Positions 24,830 to 34,149 of a stretch of 64,000 bases of DNA are shown here, in pieces. The position numbers and the translations under genes are program-made. Under the pieces are notes generated by a model. The model saw only the letters and a list, made by a program, of their open reading frames with translations. It made no database searches and was not told the DNA's origin. The DNA is taken from NCBI RefSeq assembly GCF_047275745.1, contig NZ_JBKQWU010000005.1:81946-145945 (forward strand), written 5' to 3'. The stretch is from Amaricoccus sp047275745. Its GTDB lineage: Bacteria; Pseudomonadota; Alphaproteobacteria; Rhodobacterales; Rhodobacteraceae. How positions within the stretch are numbered: the stretch's first letter is position 1; every line of letters starts with the position of its first letter.

Positions 24830-24855
24830 TGCCGGGAATTGATCTGGAGGCAGGA

Positions 24856-26073
24856 ATGCACAGCTCTTACCCCGCGGCCGACCGCGTCGCTTCGCAGCCC
24901 GCGGCATGGACCGGGACGGAAGCCTATGTCGCGCTTTTCGATGTCTATGGAACGCTGCACCTCGCGCATCCGACCGACGCGTCCACCCGGTGGACCGATG
25001 TACGGGGGGCCGATGTACGGAGGGCCGGAGCGCGGAGCGCGGACGGCGCGACCCGCCGACCGCGCTCCCGCTGGGCCGCCGGGCTGACCGCGACGCTTCT
25101 GGCCGGCGCGGCGCTGGTCGGCGCCGCCGCCGCGAATGCCCAGTCGCTGCTCAACGTGTCCTATGATCCGACCCGGGAACTTTATCGCGAGTACAACGCC
25201 GCCTTCCAGAAGCACTGGGAGGAAGCGGGCAACGCGCCCATCGAGATCTCCGCCTCGCACGGCGGTTCGGGATCGCAGGCCCGCGCGGTGATCGACGGGC
25301 TCGACGCGCAGGTGGTGACGCTCGCGCTCGCCTCCGACATCAGCGCGATCGCCGAGAAGTCGGGCAAGATTCCCGTGGACTGGCAGGAGAAACTGCCGCA
25401 CAACTCGGCGCCCTATACCTCGACCATCGTCTTCCTGGTGCGAGAGGGCAATCCGAAGGAACTCAATGACTGGGACGATCTCGTGAAGGACGGCGTCGAA
25501 GTCATCACTCCGAACCCGAAGACCTCGGGCGGCGCGCGCTGGAACTATCTCGCGGCCTGGGCCTATGCCGACCGGGCCTTCGACAAGGACGAGACGAAGA
25601 TCCGCGAATACCTGGGCGAGCTCTTCGCCCATGTGCCCGTGCTCGACACCGGCGCGCGCGGCGCGACGACGACCTTCGCCCAGCGCGGGATCGGCGACGT
25701 GCTTCTCGCCTGGGAGAACGAGGCCTTCCTCGCGCTGAACGAGATCGGCGAGGATCAGTTCGACATCGTCGTGCCCTCGGTCTCGATCCGCGCGGAGCCC
25801 TCGGTCGCGCTCGTCCCCGGCAACATCCATTCCGAGGAACAGGGCAAGGCGGCGGAGGAATATCTCTCCTGGCTCTACAGCCCCGAGGCCCAGGCCATCG
25901 CGCTGAAGCACTATTTCCGCGCCTGGGACACCTCGGAAGCCGAGGCGGCGGACATCGAGCGCTTCCCCGAGGTTGACCTCGTCTCGATCGAGGATTTCGG
26001 TGGCTGGAGCAAGGTGCAGCCGGAGCACTTCGGCGACGGCGGTACCTTCGACCAGATCTACAAGCCGAGGTAA
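24856..26073 (+). CDS. Sulfate ABC transporter substrate-binding protein with long N-terminal extension
   Basis: Periplasmic binding protein that delivers sulfate (or thiosulfate) to the CysTWA importer. Mature domain from about residue 96: LLNVSYDPTRELYREYN, SHGGSGSQARAVIDGLDAQV, TPNPKTSGGARWNYL and DTGARGATTTFAQRGIGDV are the Sbp/CysP hallmarks. It is 405 residues with an odd start: the hydrophobic signal core (GLTATLLAGAALVGAAAANA) lies near 76-95, behind about 73 residues not normal for the family. The ATG at 24856 is the only start with a ribosome-binding site (GGAGG); no in-frame ATG or GTG occurs nearer to the signal core. The extension includes a 15-base tandem duplication. First gene of the operon. 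Confidence 0.9.
   Translation: MHSSYPAADRVASQPAAWTGTEAYVALFDVYGTLHLAHPTDASTRWTDVRGADVRRAGARSADGATRRPRSRWAAGLTATLLAGAALVGAAAANAQSLLNVSYDPTRELYREYNAAFQKHWEEAGNAPIEISASHGGSGSQARAVIDGLDAQVVTLALASDISAIAEKSGKIPVDWQEKLPHNSAPYTSTIVFLVREGNPKELNDWDDLVKDGVEVITPNPKTSGGARWNYLAAWAYADRAFDKDETKIREYLGELFAHVPVLDTGARGATTTFAQRGIGDVLLAWENEAFLALNEIGEDQFDIVVPSVSIRAEPSVALVPGNIHSEEQGKAAEEYLSWLYSPEAQAIALKHYFRAWDTSEAEAADIERFPEVDLVSIEDFGGWSKVQPEHFGDGGTFDQIYKPR
24996..25025. repeat. 15-base tandem duplication in the binding-protein gene
   Basis: Two adjacent copies of CGATGTACGG(G/A)GGGC (24996-25010, 25011-25025) inside the unusual N-terminal extension. Being 15 bases long it keeps the reading frame and adds five residues. 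Confidence 0.7.
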
Positions 26074-26082
26074 GGAACCCGA

Positions 26083-27041
<959 letters not shown>

Positions 27042-27049
<8 letters not shown>

Positions 27050-27329
27050 TCACTCCTCAACACATGACCGCGCCTCAACCCATCACGGCGCCCAGGGGTC
27101 GCAGATCGCCGTCGCGGCGATGGCCTCCGGCCTCGGCGGCGCGATCCTCGGCGGCGGCGGCGCGCTGCTCGCCGGAGGCGGGCTCGTCGTCGCGGCCGGC
27201 GCCTATGCCGCGACCGGAACGGTAACGCTCGGCGGTGTCGCGGCGGTCCAGGCGGCGCGTCCGCTCCGGCCCAGGCTCGTGCGGATCGCCGCGCGGCTGC
27301 GCCGGCCCGCCGCGCTCCTGACCCCCTGA
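27042..27329 (+). CDS. Small Gly/Ala-rich hydrophobic protein, hypothetical
   Basis: A possible 95-residue protein between cysT and cysW, overlapping the cysT end by eight bases. It has a hydrophobic Gly-rich stretch (AVAAMASGLGGAILGGGGAL) followed by a second one, then an Arg-rich end, so it could be a small membrane protein. A weak GAGG precedes the ATG. I do not recognise it, and in GC-rich DNA such open frames arise by chance. What supports it is that the gap between cysT and cysW would otherwise be over 300 bases, long for this operon. Confidence 0.35.
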
Positions 27330-27361
27330 CAGCCACCAGATACAACAAGGAGACCGGCACC

Positions 27362-28261
27362 ATGCCCGCGGACACCGCCCTCGCCAGCGCGTCCCCGAAC
27401 TCCACCGGCCGCGCTCTCCGGAGCCGCGAGGTGACGACCGAACCCGTATGGTTCCGCGTCGCACTCGTTCTCGGCGTGCTCGGGATGCTGACGCTGCTGC
27501 TGTTCCTGCCGCTCTACGAGGTGTTCCGGCAGGCGCTCGGCGACGGTTTCGCCGAGGCGATCGCCTCGCTCCAGAACGCGGATGCGCGCCATGCGATCTA
27601 TCTCACGCTTCTGACCGCGGTCGTGGCGGTGCCGATGAACGCCGTCTTCGGCGTCGCCGCCGCCTGGATGATCGCGAAGTTCGATTTCCGCGGCAAAGCC
27701 TTCCTCATCACGCTCATCGACCTGCCGTTCTCGGTCTCCCCGGTCGTGGCCGGCCTCTGCTTCGTGCTGCTCTTCGGCTCGGGCACAGCGTTCGGCGGCT
27801 GGCTGGTCGCGCATGGGATGCAGGTCGTCTTCGCCGTGCCGGGCATCATCCTCGCCACGATGTTCGTGACCTTCCCCTTCGTCGCCCGCGAGCTCATCCC
27901 GGTGATGCAGGAGCAGGGCCGCGCGGAGGAGGAAGCCGCCCTCACCCTCGGCGCCTCGGGCTGGCGCGCGTTCCGGACGGTGACGCTGCCGAACATCAAA
28001 TGGGCGCTGCTCTATGGCGTGCTGCTCTGCAACGCGCGGGCAATGGGGGAATTCGGCGCCGTCGCGGTGATCTCCGGCAAGGTGCGCGGCGAGAGCATCA
28101 CCATGCCCCTGATGATCGAGATGTCCTACAACGAATACATGACCGTCGCGGCCTTCACCATGGCCGCCTTGCTCGCCACGCTCGGCCTCGTCACCCTGAC
28201 GGCCAAATCGATCCTCGAATGGCGGTTCGCGGACCAGCTCGCCGCCAGCCACCGCCACTGA
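27362..28261 (+). CDS. cysW: Sulfate ABC transporter permease CysW
   Basis: Second membrane subunit of the sulfate importer. The 299-residue protein has about six membrane helices, the start of the permease domain in AIYLTLLTAVVAVPMNAVFG, the conserved IDLPFSVSPVVAGLCFVLLF, the EAA loop EEEAALTLGASGWRAFRTVT, and the family end NARAMGEFGAVAVISG. The N-terminal 30 residues are variable. AAGGAGA lies before the ATG. It follows cysT after a gap holding a possible small gene and is followed by cysA after 23 bases. Confidence 0.96.
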   Translation: MPADTALASASPNSTGRALRSREVTTEPVWFRVALVLGVLGMLTLLLFLPLYEVFRQALGDGFAEAIASLQNADARHAIYLTLLTAVVAVPMNAVFGVAAAWMIAKFDFRGKAFLITLIDLPFSVSPVVAGLCFVLLFGSGTAFGGWLVAHGMQVVFAVPGIILATMFVTFPFVARELIPVMQEQGRAEEEAALTLGASGWRAFRTVTLPNIKWALLYGVLLCNARAMGEFGAVAVISGKVRGESITMPLMIEMSYNEYMTVAAFTMAALLATLGLVTLTAKSILEWRFADQLAASHRH

Positions 28262-28284
28262 GTCCCAGGTCCAAAGGAGTTCCC

Positions 28285-29004
28285 ATGAACATCGAAATCG
28301 AGGAACTGGCCAAGGAATTCGGCGCCACGACCGCGCTGCTTCCCGTCAGCCTGTCGATCCCCTCGGGCGCGCTGGTCTCGCTGCTCGGCCCCTCCGGTTC
28401 CGGCAAGACGACGCTGCTCCGCATTCTCGGCGGTCTCGAATATCCGAACTCGGGCCGGGTGCTCTTCGACGGTCAGGACGCGACGGGGCTCACGGTGCAG
28501 GAGCGCCGCGCCGGCTTCGTCTTCCAGCATTACGCGCTCTTCAAGCACATGACGGTCTTCGAGAATATCGCCTATGGCCTCCGCGCCCGGCCGAGGCGCA
28601 CGCGCCCGACCGAGGCGGAGATCGACCGGCGGGTTCACCGGCTGCTCGAAATGATCCAGCTTCCCGACATCGCCCGGCGCTATCCGGCGCAGCTCTCGGG
28701 CGGCCAGCGGCAGCGCGTGGCGCTCGCCCGCGCGCTCGCGATCGAGCCCCGGATGCTGCTCCTCGACGAGCCCTTCGGCGCGCTCGACGCACGCGTCCGC
28801 CGCGAGTTGCGCGGCGGCCTGCGCGAGATCCACGACCAGACCGGCCTGACGACGATCTTCGTCACGCACGACCAGGAGGAAGCGATGCAACTCGCCGATC
28901 TGGTCGTGGTGATGAGCATGGGCCGCATCGAGCAGGTCGGCACGCCCCAGGATATCCGCTCGCGGCCGGCGACGCCCTTCGTCGCGGAGTTCGTCGACAG
29001 CTGA
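28285..29004 (+). CDS. cysA: Sulfate ABC transporter ATP-binding protein CysA, short form
   Basis: ATPase that powers the sulfate importer. Walker A is GPSGSGKT, the Q-loop FVFQHYALFKHM, the signature LSGGQRQRVALARAL, Walker B MLLLDEPFGALD and the H-loop FVTHDQEEA. All nucleotide-site motifs are intact. The protein is only 239 residues and ends right after TPFVAEFVDS; usual CysA proteins continue for about 100 residues as a C-terminal TOBE-like regulatory domain. No frameshifted continuation is seen after the stop. AAAGGAG precedes the ATG. Last gene of the operon. Confidence 0.93.
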   Translation: MNIEIEELAKEFGATTALLPVSLSIPSGALVSLLGPSGSGKTTLLRILGGLEYPNSGRVLFDGQDATGLTVQERRAGFVFQHYALFKHMTVFENIAYGLRARPRRTRPTEAEIDRRVHRLLEMIQLPDIARRYPAQLSGGQRQRVALARALAIEPRMLLLDEPFGALDARVRRELRGGLREIHDQTGLTTIFVTHDQEEAMQLADLVVVMSMGRIEQVGTPQDIRSRPATPFVAEFVDS

Positions 29005-29052
29005 GCGCATGGCCGCGGATCTGAACTCCGCGCCGCGTGGCGCCCGGGCGCG

Positions 29053-29160
29053 TCAGCCGGCGAGCGCGTTGACCCGAGGCCGTTGGCCGTCCGGGTCGAG
29101 CGCGCGGAAGCCGCGTCCGAAGTCGAGGTCACGCCGGGTGGCGATGTCGGCGCAGCGCCT
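29053..29160 (-). pseudogene. Possible C-terminal remnant of a VOC (glyoxalase-fold) gene
   Basis: On the minus strand about 35 codons end RRDLDFGRGFRALDPDGQRP, then RVNALAG and a stop. This looks like the last two strands of VOC-superfamily proteins, where a DPDG turn is typical. The preceding sequence does not continue the domain in any frame before the neighbouring lipoprotein gene ends at 29241. Probably a relic; it may also be chance. Confidence 0.3.
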
Positions 29161-29240
29161 GGAGCAGATCGAGTGGGCGTTCCGGTCGGGGCATGGGAGC
29201 CGCTCCAGTCCCCCCGAACCGCGCCGCGGTGGGGATGCCC

Positions 29241-29918
29241 TCAACCGCAGAGATCGCGGTCCACATAGACCTTGGAAGTCGCCGCGTAGTAAAAGCAGCC
29301 GCCCCTCGGTCCGCGATGGTAGGTCCGCGCGGCACCATAGGAACCGCCCCCCGATCGCGTCGCGATGACCGGAGCGCGGGTCGCGGCGACACGCGTCACG
29401 GCCGGAGCGGGCGACCGCTCGACGCGGAGCGGCGCGAGCGATCGCGGGGCGGCGCCGGGCTGGTCCTGATAGCGGTTGCTGACCGACAGGATCTGCGTGC
29501 CCCAGCCGCAGGCATAGCCGTCGCCGTCGCCGTCGAGGTTGTCGGGATCGAGCCCCGGTCCGCCGCTCGTGAGGAAGGCGCGCTGCGCCGCCGCCGCGCT
29601 CGGAAAATCGCCGCAGTTCCGCTGGACATTCGTCGGCGCCGGACGGGAATAGAGCGTCATGCCGACGCCGGCGGCGGTGCGGGAGCCGAGATAGCGGCCA
29701 TTGGCATCGGCGAGCTGCCCGCGGGTGCCAAGCTCGGCCTCGACCATCATCAGTTCCCGCGAATCGGCGGTGGTCGCCTGCCGTTTCCAGAGCGTTTCGT
29801 TCGATTCCGCCGCGTAGGCGTCCGAGAGCGCCGACAGCCTAGGGTCCACCGGCGGCGCCGAGGGCGCGCAGCCGGCGAGCAGCAAAGAGCAAAGAACGCC
29901 GCTGGCGAGACCGCGCAT
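29241..29918 (-). CDS. Lipoprotein with excalibur calcium-binding domain
   Basis: A 225-residue protein with a lipoprotein signal (MRGLASGVLCSLLLAGC; Cys near residue 17). An excalibur domain lies near residues 100-140: NCGDFPSAAAAQRAFL followed by DPDNLDGDGDGYACGW. The DxDxDGxxCE-like loop is a calcium-binding hallmark. The C-terminal part has GPRGGCFYYAATSKVYVDRD, also seen in other excalibur lipoproteins. GGGAG precedes the ATG. Location should be the cell envelope; function unknown. Transcribed in the same direction as the upstream aglA gene but separated by 116 bases with an inverted repeat. Confidence 0.82.
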   Translation of the reverse strand: MRGLASGVLCSLLLAGCAPSAPPVDPRLSALSDAYAAESNETLWKRQATTADSRELMMVEAELGTRGQLADANGRYLGSRTAAGVGMTLYSRPAPTNVQRNCGDFPSAAAAQRAFLTSGGPGLDPDNLDGDGDGYACGWGTQILSVSNRYQDQPGAAPRSLAPLRVERSPAPAVTRVAATRAPVIATRSGGGSYGAARTYHRGPRGGCFYYAATSKVYVDRDLCG

Positions 29919-29959
29919 GACAAACTCCCGAGCGCGAACAAGCGCTGGCTGCGACGGTG

Positions 29960-29992
29960 CGGAACGCCTGACCGATTCGTCAATGCGTTCCG
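29960..29992. terminator. Perfect 8-bp inverted repeat after aglA
   Basis: CGGAACGC-N17-GCGTTCCG lies between the aglA stop and the lipoprotein start. It may end the aglA transcript or serve as an operator of the lipoprotein gene. There is no T tract. Confidence 0.4.
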
Positions 29993-30034
29993 GCGGATTC
30001 GGTTTCGCGCGGCTGAAGGACGCCGCGCGAATGC

Positions 30035-31642
30035 TCAGGCGTCGCTGACCGCCGCCTCGCCCTCGATGGCGAGGATCGCGACGCCATTCGCATGGAGCTT
30101 CATCCGCTCGCCGTCGCGCTCCACGCCCTGTTCGAAGGCGGCGAGGCCGGCGCCGGTCACCTTCACCTCGACGATCTCCGGCGACAGGTTGAAGACGCAG
30201 AGGAACTCGCCGCCGCGCACGTAGGCGAGCACCGGTTCGGCCGTGTCGAAGAAGACCGTGCCGCCCGTCCTGAGCGTCTCGTTCTCCTTCCGGAGCCTCA
30301 GCAGCGTCCGGTAGGTTTCGAGCACGGACTCCGGGTCGCCGATCTGCCCGGCGGCGTGCCGCCCCGCCTGCGGCTCCTTGATCGGAAGCCACGGGCGCCC
30401 GGTCGAGAAACCGCTGCTCGCATTGCCGCCGTCCCAGACCATCGGCGTGCGGCAGCCGTCGCGGCCCTTGTCCTCGGGCCAGAAGTTCAGCCCCTGCGGA
30501 TCGGTCAGTTCGAAATATTCGAGCTCGGTCTCGGTCTGGCCAAGTTCCTCGCCCTGATAGACGCAGATCGACCCCTGGAGCGTGAGCAGCAGCGCCGCCC
30601 CCTGTTTCGCCAGCGCCTCCCGGTCCACGCTGTGCCGCTCCCAGCGCGTCACATGCCGCACGACGTCGTGGTTCGAGAGCGCCCAGCACGGCCAGCCGTT
30701 CGGCGCCCCGCCGAAGAAATCCTCGATCTGGCGGCGGAAATGCGCGGGCGTGAAATTGTCGCTCAGCATCTCGAAGGAATAGGCCTGATGCAGCCGCCCC
30801 TCGCTCGTGTATTCGCCCATGATCTCGATCGCATGATGCGACTCTCCGACCTCGCCGACCATCGCCCGGCCGTCGAATTCATCGAGCAGCTTCCGCATCC
30901 GCGCGAGAAAGGCCAGGTTCTCCGGCTGGTTCTTCGAGAACAGATGGTACTGCATCGCATAGGGATTCCACTCGGGCTTCTCCTTGCGCCGGAAATCGGC
31001 GGGATCGCTCCGGAGCAGCTTGTCGTGGAAATAGAAGTTCACGGTGTCGAGCCGGAACCCGTCCACGCCGCGCTCCAGCCAGAAGCGCATCGTGCCGAGC
31101 AGCCAATCCTGGACCTCGGGATTGTGGAAGTTGAAATCCGGCTGTTCGGCGAGGAAGTTGTGGAAATAGTACTGGTGCCGCCTGGGCTCCCAGGTCCAGG
31201 CACCGCCGCCGAAGATCGCAAGCCAGTTGTTGGGCGGCGACCCGTCATGCTTGGGATCGGCCCAGACATACCAGTCGGATTTCGGATTGTCCCGGCTCTT
31301 GCGGCTCTCGATGAAGAACGGATGCTTCGAGGACGAATGCGACAGCACCTGGTCGATGATGACCTTGAGCCCGAGGCCATGCGCCTTTTCGACCATCGCG
31401 TCGAAATCGGCGAGGCTGCCGAAGACCGGGTCGATGTCGGTATAGTCGGCGACATCGTAGCCCATGTCGGCCATCGGCGAGGTGAAGATCGGCGAAAGCC
31501 AGATCGCATCCACGCCGAGATCGGCGACATAGGGCAGCCGCTCGGTGATGCCCCGGAGATCGCCGATACCGTCGCCGCTCGAATCCTGAAACGACCGGGG
31601 ATAGATCTGATAGGTCACCGACCCCCGCCACCAATCACGCAT
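30035..31642 (-). CDS. aglA: GH13 alpha-glucosidase (AglA-like)
   Basis: Cytosolic glycoside hydrolase of 535 residues that splits alpha-glucosides such as maltose, sucrose or trehalose. Opening WWRGSVTYQIYPRSFQDSSG is typical of the oligo-1,6-glucosidase/AglA group. The four GH13 regions are visible: DQVLSH, DGFRLDTVNF (nucleophile Asp), MVGEVGE (acid Glu) and ALSNHDVVRH (stabilising Asp). GGAGG lies six bases before the ATG. The usual aglEFGK transporter genes are not adjacent. A perfect AGCGCT palindrome upstream suggests control by a LacI-type AglR regulator coded elsewhere. Family certain; exact sugar not. Confidence 0.93.
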   Translation of the reverse strand: MRDWWRGSVTYQIYPRSFQDSSGDGIGDLRGITERLPYVADLGVDAIWLSPIFTSPMADMGYDVADYTDIDPVFGSLADFDAMVEKAHGLGLKVIIDQVLSHSSSKHPFFIESRKSRDNPKSDWYVWADPKHDGSPPNNWLAIFGGGAWTWEPRRHQYYFHNFLAEQPDFNFHNPEVQDWLLGTMRFWLERGVDGFRLDTVNFYFHDKLLRSDPADFRRKEKPEWNPYAMQYHLFSKNQPENLAFLARMRKLLDEFDGRAMVGEVGESHHAIEIMGEYTSEGRLHQAYSFEMLSDNFTPAHFRRQIEDFFGGAPNGWPCWALSNHDVVRHVTRWERHSVDREALAKQGAALLLTLQGSICVYQGEELGQTETELEYFELTDPQGLNFWPEDKGRDGCRTPMVWDGGNASSGFSTGRPWLPIKEPQAGRHAAGQIGDPESVLETYRTLLRLRKENETLRTGGTVFFDTAEPVLAYVRGGEFLCVFNLSPEIVEVKVTGAGLAAFEQGVERDGERMKLHANGVAILAIEGEAAVSDA

Positions 31643-31706
31643 CTCGACCTCCTCGTGAATCCGGGTCGGCCCGAGGGCCGCCCGCGCGTGGCAGAACGTC
31701 ACAGCC

Positions 31707-31720
31707 CCAAAGCGCTTTGG
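31707..31720. promoter_or_regulatory. AGCGCT-centred palindrome, likely LacI-family operator of aglA
   Basis: CCAAAGCGCTTTGG is a perfect 14-base palindrome 65 bases upstream of the aglA start. LacI-family regulators of alpha-glucoside genes bind sites with this kind of centre. No LacI-type gene is in the window. Confidence 0.65.
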
Positions 31721-31909
31721 CAAGCCCCCGCGGCGCGCTTTCCGGCAGGGAGCAGGGTGTTTTCCGTTCAAGGATTCGAGACGGCGCGTCGCGGGCGCCC
31801 GGCCACCCCACCCCGCATGGCGCATCCGAAGCTGCGCGCCTTCGGCCCTTGGCGCCCCGGCCGTCGGTCTCTATTTTCGGCCCGCGACGAAAGACGGCAA
31901 GGCGCGGGC

Positions 31910-33133
31910 ATGCGAATCCTCTTCATCCATGACAATTTCCCTGCGCAGTTCGGCGTGTTGGGCATGTGGCTCGCGCGCCAGGGCTGGGACGTGACCTTCG
32001 CGACCAACGCGGAGAAGGCGGCGGCGCCCGGCATCCGCGTGTTGCGCTACGGGCCGCATCGCGCGCCGTCGAAGGAGACGCACCCCTATGCCCAGGTCAT
32101 GGAGAAGGCCGCGATCAACGCGCAGGGTTTCGCCCGCGCCGCGCTCAAGGCGCGCGAGGCGGGCTACGCGCCCGATATTATCGTCGCCCATTCCGGCTGG
32201 GGCGCGGGGATGTTCGCGCGCGACATGTTTCCGGAGGCGGCCTTCGTCTCCTATTGCGAATGGTGGTACAGCTGGCCCGGCGCGGATGTGCTCTATCTCA
32301 ACGAAATGAACGGGGAGCCGCCGCCCGAATCGCTCGAAAGCCCGATGCTGGAGCGCGCGCGCAACACGCCCATCGCGATGGACCTGACCGCGGCCGACGC
32401 CACGCTCTGCCCGACACGGTTCCAGGCAGCGCAGTTTCCGCCCCGGCTACGCCCGCTCCTGACGGTGCGACACGACGGCATCGACACCGAGTATCACGCG
32501 CCCGACACGGCGGACCGGGTCTCGACCCTCGACGGGCTCGTCGCCACCGACGCGCCGGTCGTGACCTATGCCACGCGCGGGATGGAGCCGCACCGCGGGT
32601 TTCCGGCCTTCATGGCGAGCCTTCCGGCCGTGCTGGCCGCCGATCCCCGGACCGTCGTGGTGATCGCGGGCGAGAACCGCGTCGCCTATGGCGGGCGGTC
32701 GCAGCGCGCGGTGGACTGGAAGGAAAAGGCGCTCCGGGAGAACGACATCGATCCGGCGCGCGTGCATTTCGTCGGCCGCCTCGAACGCCCGCTTTATCGT
32801 CGGCTGCTGCGCCGGTCGAACGCGCATGTCTATCTGACGGTGCCCTTCGTTCTCTCCTGGTCGATGCTGGAAGCGATGAGCTTCGCCTGCCCGCTCGTGC
32901 TCTCCGACACCGAGCCGGTGCGCGAATTCGCCGGCCCCGAGCATGCGACCCTGGTCCGGATGAACGATCCCGCGACGATCAGCGCCGGCATCCTCGCAAC
33001 CCTCGGCGAACCGACCGCCGCCGCGCTACGCGGCCGAGCGGCGCGGGAGGTGATCACGGCGGATTATTCGATCGCGAAGCTCTGGCCCGAGAAGGCCCGG
33101 CTCTTCGCCGATCTGGTCGACGCGCGCGGCTGA
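31910..33133 (+). CDS. Glycosyltransferase family 4 (GT-B fold)
   Basis: A 407-residue GT-B glycosyltransferase. The N-terminal half starts MRILFIHDNFPAQFGVLGMW and has VSYCEWWYSWPGADV. The C-terminal GT4 domain begins at VVTYATRGMEPHRGFPAFM and has VHFVGRLERPLYRRLLRRS, then LSWSMLEAMSFACPLVLSDT with the Glu of the nucleotide-sugar site. It resembles polysaccharide synthesis glycosyltransferases of alphaproteobacteria. Donor and acceptor unknown. It stands alone, divergent from aglA and convergent with a LysR gene, so it is not in a capsule or LPS cluster. Confidence 0.87.
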   Translation: MRILFIHDNFPAQFGVLGMWLARQGWDVTFATNAEKAAAPGIRVLRYGPHRAPSKETHPYAQVMEKAAINAQGFARAALKAREAGYAPDIIVAHSGWGAGMFARDMFPEAAFVSYCEWWYSWPGADVLYLNEMNGEPPPESLESPMLERARNTPIAMDLTAADATLCPTRFQAAQFPPRLRPLLTVRHDGIDTEYHAPDTADRVSTLDGLVATDAPVVTYATRGMEPHRGFPAFMASLPAVLAADPRTVVVIAGENRVAYGGRSQRAVDWKEKALRENDIDPARVHFVGRLERPLYRRLLRRSNAHVYLTVPFVLSWSMLEAMSFACPLVLSDTEPVREFAGPEHATLVRMNDPATISAGILATLGEPTAAALRGRAAREVITADYSIAKLWPEKARLFADLVDARG

Positions 33134-33145
33134 CCGCGCCGGCCG

Positions 33146-34069
33146 TCACTCCGGCGGGCCGAAGTCGCGTTGCGACTCGCGCACGATCTCGGTGAGGAAT
33201 TCGCTCATCACCCGGACGCGGGCCACGTCGCGCAGGTCCTCGTGGATCGCGGTCCAGTAGGAGCGGGTCACGCGATGCGCGCGCAGCACGGGGACGAGCG
33301 CGGGATGCGGGCGGGCGAGATAGTCGTGCAGCACACCGATCCCCGCGCCGGCGCGAACCGCCTCGACCTGTCCGATCGCACTCGAGATCTCGAAGCGCGA
33401 CCGCCAGCTTCTGAGGAAGGCCGAGGCGTAGTTGAGGGCGGGGACGGTGATGAGATCCTCGACATAGCCGACGAGGCTGTGCCCCGCGAGATCGGCGAGA
33501 CTCGCCGGCTCGGCGTGACGCGCAAGATAGTCTCGCGACGCGTAGAGACCGAGGCTATAGTCCACGAGCTTCCGGGCGATCAGCCGCCCGCGGTCAGGCC
33601 GTCCGACCAGGACCGCGATATCGGCTTCCCTCCGGGAGAGCGAGAAACCGCGGGGCGTCGGGACGAGCTGGATGCGAAGATCGGGATGCCGCTCGGCCAG
33701 TCGCGACAGCCTCGGCGCCAGAAGTGCCACGCCGAATCCATCCGGCGCGCCGACGCGCACGACGCCCGCGACGCCGCCCTCGGCGCCGCTGAGCCGGGCC
33801 TGCCGCGCGATGAGTTCCGCCTCCACCCGCTCCAGCGTCTCGAGCAGTTCCTCCCCCGCCTCGGTGAGATCCGAGCCATGGGTGCGCCGCACCAGCAGTT
33901 TCGCGCCCACCGCCGCCTCCAGCGCCGCCATCCGGCGGCTGAGCGTCGCCTGGTTGAGCCCGAGCGCCCGCGCCGCGGCGAGAATCTGCCCGGCGCGCGC
34001 CACCGCGAGAAACAGCCGGCAGTCGTCCCAGTTCAGGCCGGACTCGCCCCTGATGTTGATTTCGCGCAT
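33146..34069 (-). CDS. LysR-family transcriptional regulator, divergent from mmsA
   Basis: A 307-residue LysR-type regulator. The helix-turn-helix is in LNWDDCRLFLAVARAG followed by AARALGLNQATLSRRMAALE; the effector domain starts at VVRVGAPDGFGVALLAPRL. An N-terminal extension (MREINIRGESG) precedes the HTH. It diverges from mmsA with a dyad in between, so it likely controls that gene and itself; the inducer might be a valine or propionate intermediate, which is inference. The ATG at 34069 is preferred; an in-frame start at 34108 would run into the proposed operator. Confidence 0.9.
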   Translation of the reverse strand: MREINIRGESGLNWDDCRLFLAVARAGQILAAARALGLNQATLSRRMAALEAAVGAKLLVRRTHGSDLTEAGEELLETLERVEAELIARQARLSGAEGGVAGVVRVGAPDGFGVALLAPRLSRLAERHPDLRIQLVPTPRGFSLSRREADIAVLVGRPDRGRLIARKLVDYSLGLYASRDYLARHAEPASLADLAGHSLVGYVEDLITVPALNYASAFLRSWRSRFEISSAIGQVEAVRAGAGIGVLHDYLARPHPALVPVLRAHRVTRSYWTAIHEDLRDVARVRVMSEFLTEIVRESQRDFGPPE

Positions 34070-34095
34070 ATCAGTTCCGCGTTTCAGCCGATTGC

Positions 34096-34117
34096 GTGAC
34101 GATTTCAATCATGTCAC
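34096..34117. promoter_or_regulatory. Dyad between the LysR gene and mmsA
   Basis: GTGAC-N12-GTCAC lies in the 80-base divergent gap and contains the T...A symmetry usual for LysR sites. Likely operator of the adjacent regulator. Confidence 0.4.
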
Positions 34118-34149
34118 TTAACCAACCAGAAACTCAAGGGAGGAACCCC

